From the NCBI RefSeq assembly GCF_039592695.1, contig NZ_JBBUTK010000003.1, positions 62,001 through 126,000 of the forward strand: 64,000 bases of DNA, read 5' to 3'. This stretch comes from Flagellimonas_A sp039592695 (GTDB lineage Bacteria; Bacteroidota; Bacteroidia; Flavobacteriales; Flavobacteriaceae). Every line of letters starts with the position of its first letter. Position 1 is the stretch's first letter. Both the position numbers and the translations under genes were made by a program. The notes below the pieces were generated by a model, which was not told where the DNA came from, searched no databases, and was given only the letters and a program-made list of their open reading frames with translations. This document shows positions 62,919 through 64,000 of the stretch, in pieces.

Positions 62919-63275
62919 ATGAGTACGTTTACCATTTTCTTGATCTTGATCATTGCAGTGTGCCTGTTGTTGGTTTTGGTCATCATGGTGCAAAACCCAA
63001 AAGGCGGTGGGCTTTCATCTTCTTTTGGCGGTGGTGACAACCAAATTGTCGGTGGAGTAAAAAAGACTGGTGACTTTCTGGATAAAAGTACTTGGACCCT
63101 GGCCACACTTTTGATTGTATTGATCTTACTTTCAAACGTGACCCTGAAAGGAAATTATGCCTCTGGTGATTCCAAATTGTTGAACGGTGATGACATCGAA
63201 ACGACAGTGCCCGAAACACTCCCTGAAGAAGTGCCTTCTGAAAGTGGCAGCAATCCGTTGGACACCATACAATAA
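62919..63275 (+). CDS. secG: Preprotein translocase subunit SecG
   Basis: 118 residues. Two helices (FTIFLILIIAVCLLLVLVIM and TWTLATLLIVLILLSNVTL) flank the conserved MVQNPKGGGLSSSFGGGDNQ. The acidic C-terminal tail is usual for Bacteroidota SecG. It is an accessory part of the SecYEG channel. It starts two bases after the preceding gene and is followed by a terminator. Confidence 0.96.
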   Translation: MSTFTIFLILIIAVCLLLVLVIMVQNPKGGGLSSSFGGGDNQIVGGVKKTGDFLDKSTWTLATLLIVLILLSNVTLKGNYASGDSKLLNGDDIETTVPETLPEEVPSESGSNPLDTIQ

Positions 63276-63294
63276 AATGACATACAACAATAGT

Positions 63295-63328
63295 AAAATG
63301 CCAGTTTGAAATGACAAGCTGGCATTTT
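63295..63328 (+). terminator. Rho-independent terminator after secG
   Basis: AAAATGCCAG and CTGGCATTTT form a perfect 10-bp stem around a 14-base loop, continuing into TTTTTGTTTT. It lies 19 bases after the secG stop codon and separates secG from groES. Confidence 0.85.
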
Positions 63329-63417
63329 TGTTTTACAACCTGTCAGTTTTCATGCAATGGCATAGTTTCTGCCAATCTTGATAAGAATTTTAAAACTAAT
63401 TTCAAAAAACTTTAAAT

Positions 63418-63696
63418 ATGGCTAAAGTAAACATCAAACCATTAGCAGATAGAGTTTTGGTTGAGCCGATGGCGGCTGAGACCAAGACTGCTTCCGGCAT
63501 TATCATTCCAGATACTGCAAAGGAAAAACCGCAAAAAGGAAAAGTTGTAGCGGTAGGGCCTGGAACAAAGGATGAAAAAATGACCGTGAAGGTGGGAGAT
63601 TCTGTTCTCTATGGAAAATATTCAGGTACTGAGCTAAAACTTGATGGTACCGATTATTTGATGATGCGTGAAAGTGACATACTCGCAATTGTATAA
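63418..63696 (+). CDS. groES: Co-chaperonin GroES
   Basis: 92 residues. KPLADRVLVEPMAAETKTAS opens the beta-barrel, the mobile loop is around TASGIIIPDTAKEKPQKG, and GDSVLYGKYSGTEL and YLMMRESDILAIV close it. It caps GroEL. No CIRCE element (TTAGCACTC-N9-GAGTGCTAA) is present upstream, so heat control must use another mechanism. Confidence 0.98.
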   Translation: MAKVNIKPLADRVLVEPMAAETKTASGIIIPDTAKEKPQKGKVVAVGPGTKDEKMTVKVGDSVLYGKYSGTELKLDGTDYLMMRESDILAIV

Positions 63697-63699
63697 TTG

Positions 63700-63770
63700 C
63701 AAATTCCAATAAATCAAATCACAAAATCCAAATCATTATTTCAAATACAACTACAACAGATTGGAATTTG
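63700..63770. repeat. Inverted repeat between groES and groEL
   Basis: CAAATTCCAAT at 63700-63710 pairs exactly with ATTGGAATTTG at 63760-63770, 11 of 11 bases, with a 49-base spacer. Further AT-rich TTTGGAATTTT copies follow up to groEL. It could fold in the mRNA between the two genes. Confidence 0.55.
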
Positions 63771-63818
63771 AAAAATTGAAGTTTGGAATTTTAAATTTTA
63801 GAATACAAAATTTTTATT

Positions 63819-64000
63819 ATGGCAAAAGATATTCAATTTGAAATAGAAGCCCGTGACGGACTCAAGAAAGGGGTTGATGCCCTTGCTAATGCCGTCAAGG
63901 TAACACTTGGCCCAAAGGGTAGAAACGTAATCATAAGCAAATCATTCGGCGCGCCACAAGTGACCAAAGATGGTGTGACCGTAGCGAAAGAAATCGAACT
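63819..64000 (+). CDS. groEL: Chaperonin GroEL (5' part only)
   Basis: The first 60 or so codons only; the frame runs off the window. The N-terminus MAKDIQFEIEARDGLKKGVD and the ATP-site stretch VTLGPKGRNVIISKSFGAPQ followed by VTKDGVTVAKEIE are unmistakable. It forms the chaperonin ring with GroES encoded 122 bases upstream. Confidence 0.98.
   Translation, partial: MAKDIQFEIEARDGLKKGVDALANAVKVTLGPKGRNVIISKSFGAPQVTKDGVTVAKEIE

Noticed and set aside
63329..63417. Possible CIRCE/HrcA operator before groES
   Set aside because: No TTAGCACTC-N9-GAGTGCTAA or close variant is present. The only hairpin is the secG terminator.

Overview
The window is chromosomal DNA from a member of the Bacteroidota, almost certainly a (probably marine) Flavobacteriaceae. 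Evidence: a complete gldK-gldL-gldM-gldN gliding/type IX secretion cluster, a SusC/SusD pair, a LytS/LytTR-type two-component system, SPII and Tat lipoprotein signals on many exported proteins, and several upstream sites matching the Bacteroidota -7 element TAnnTTTG instead of TATAAT. I cannot fix the genus from sequence alone.

Layout. (1) 1-1266: 5' part of an AGCS sodium:alanine symporter on the minus strand. (2) 1410-11482: a tight plus-strand operon with an SDR (probable fructuronate reductase), uxuA, uxaC, a three-part TRAP transporter, a double DUF1080 lipoprotein and two Tat-exported Gfo/Idh/MocA oxidoreductases. It reads as uronate uptake and catabolism joined to an oxidative (3-keto) glycoside-cleavage module. 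(3) 11518-11590: initiator tRNA with a near-ideal Bacteroidota promoter. (4) 11652-25515: a minus-strand polysaccharide-utilisation-like locus: CBM9-like protein, GHL10-like hydrolase, SusC, SusD, a 1111-residue FG-GAP/ASPIC-UnbV lipoprotein, a GMC oxidoreductase with a cysteine cluster, its gluconate-2-dehydrogenase subunit-3-like partner and a secreted TIM-barrel isomerase/epimerase. (5) 25631-27440: LytS-type kinase and LytTR regulator. (6) 27496-35226: a five-gene minus-strand operon of the type common in Planctomycetes (PSCyt1/DUF1549/DUF1553, DUF1501, NHL-like propeller, a discoidin-like protein, DUF2231-cytochrome c-LRR protein), function unknown. (7) 35389-42770: RND efflux adaptor, pump, TolC, a small CPXCG zinc protein and an MFS transporter. 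(8) 43061-48779: an LRR protein, an ABC-F ATPase, a DUF983 protein, a DAO-type FAD oxidoreductase. (9) 47868-56363: gldN, gldM, gldL, gldK, an arginase-fold protein with degraded metal motifs, topA. (10) 56482-64000: LVIVD lipoprotein, methyltransferase, miaB, a sigma-54 activator, lptE, a hypothetical protein, secG, groES and the start of groEL.

How it fits together. Regions 2, 4 and 6 form about 34 kb of accessory glycan metabolism with at least five Tat-exported proteins, which suggests periplasmic redox chemistry on carbohydrate followed by TRAP import of acidic sugar and cytosolic conversion to 2-keto-3-deoxygluconate. Regions 8 to 10 are mostly core housekeeping and gliding genes. The most promising little-described material is the DUF1549/DUF1501/DUF2231 operon and its possible electron-transfer link to the GMC dehydrogenase. 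No CRISPR array, insertion sequence, integrase or rRNA was seen. Several short palindromic intergenic repeats are present. Every gene-free gap is shorter than 300 bases.
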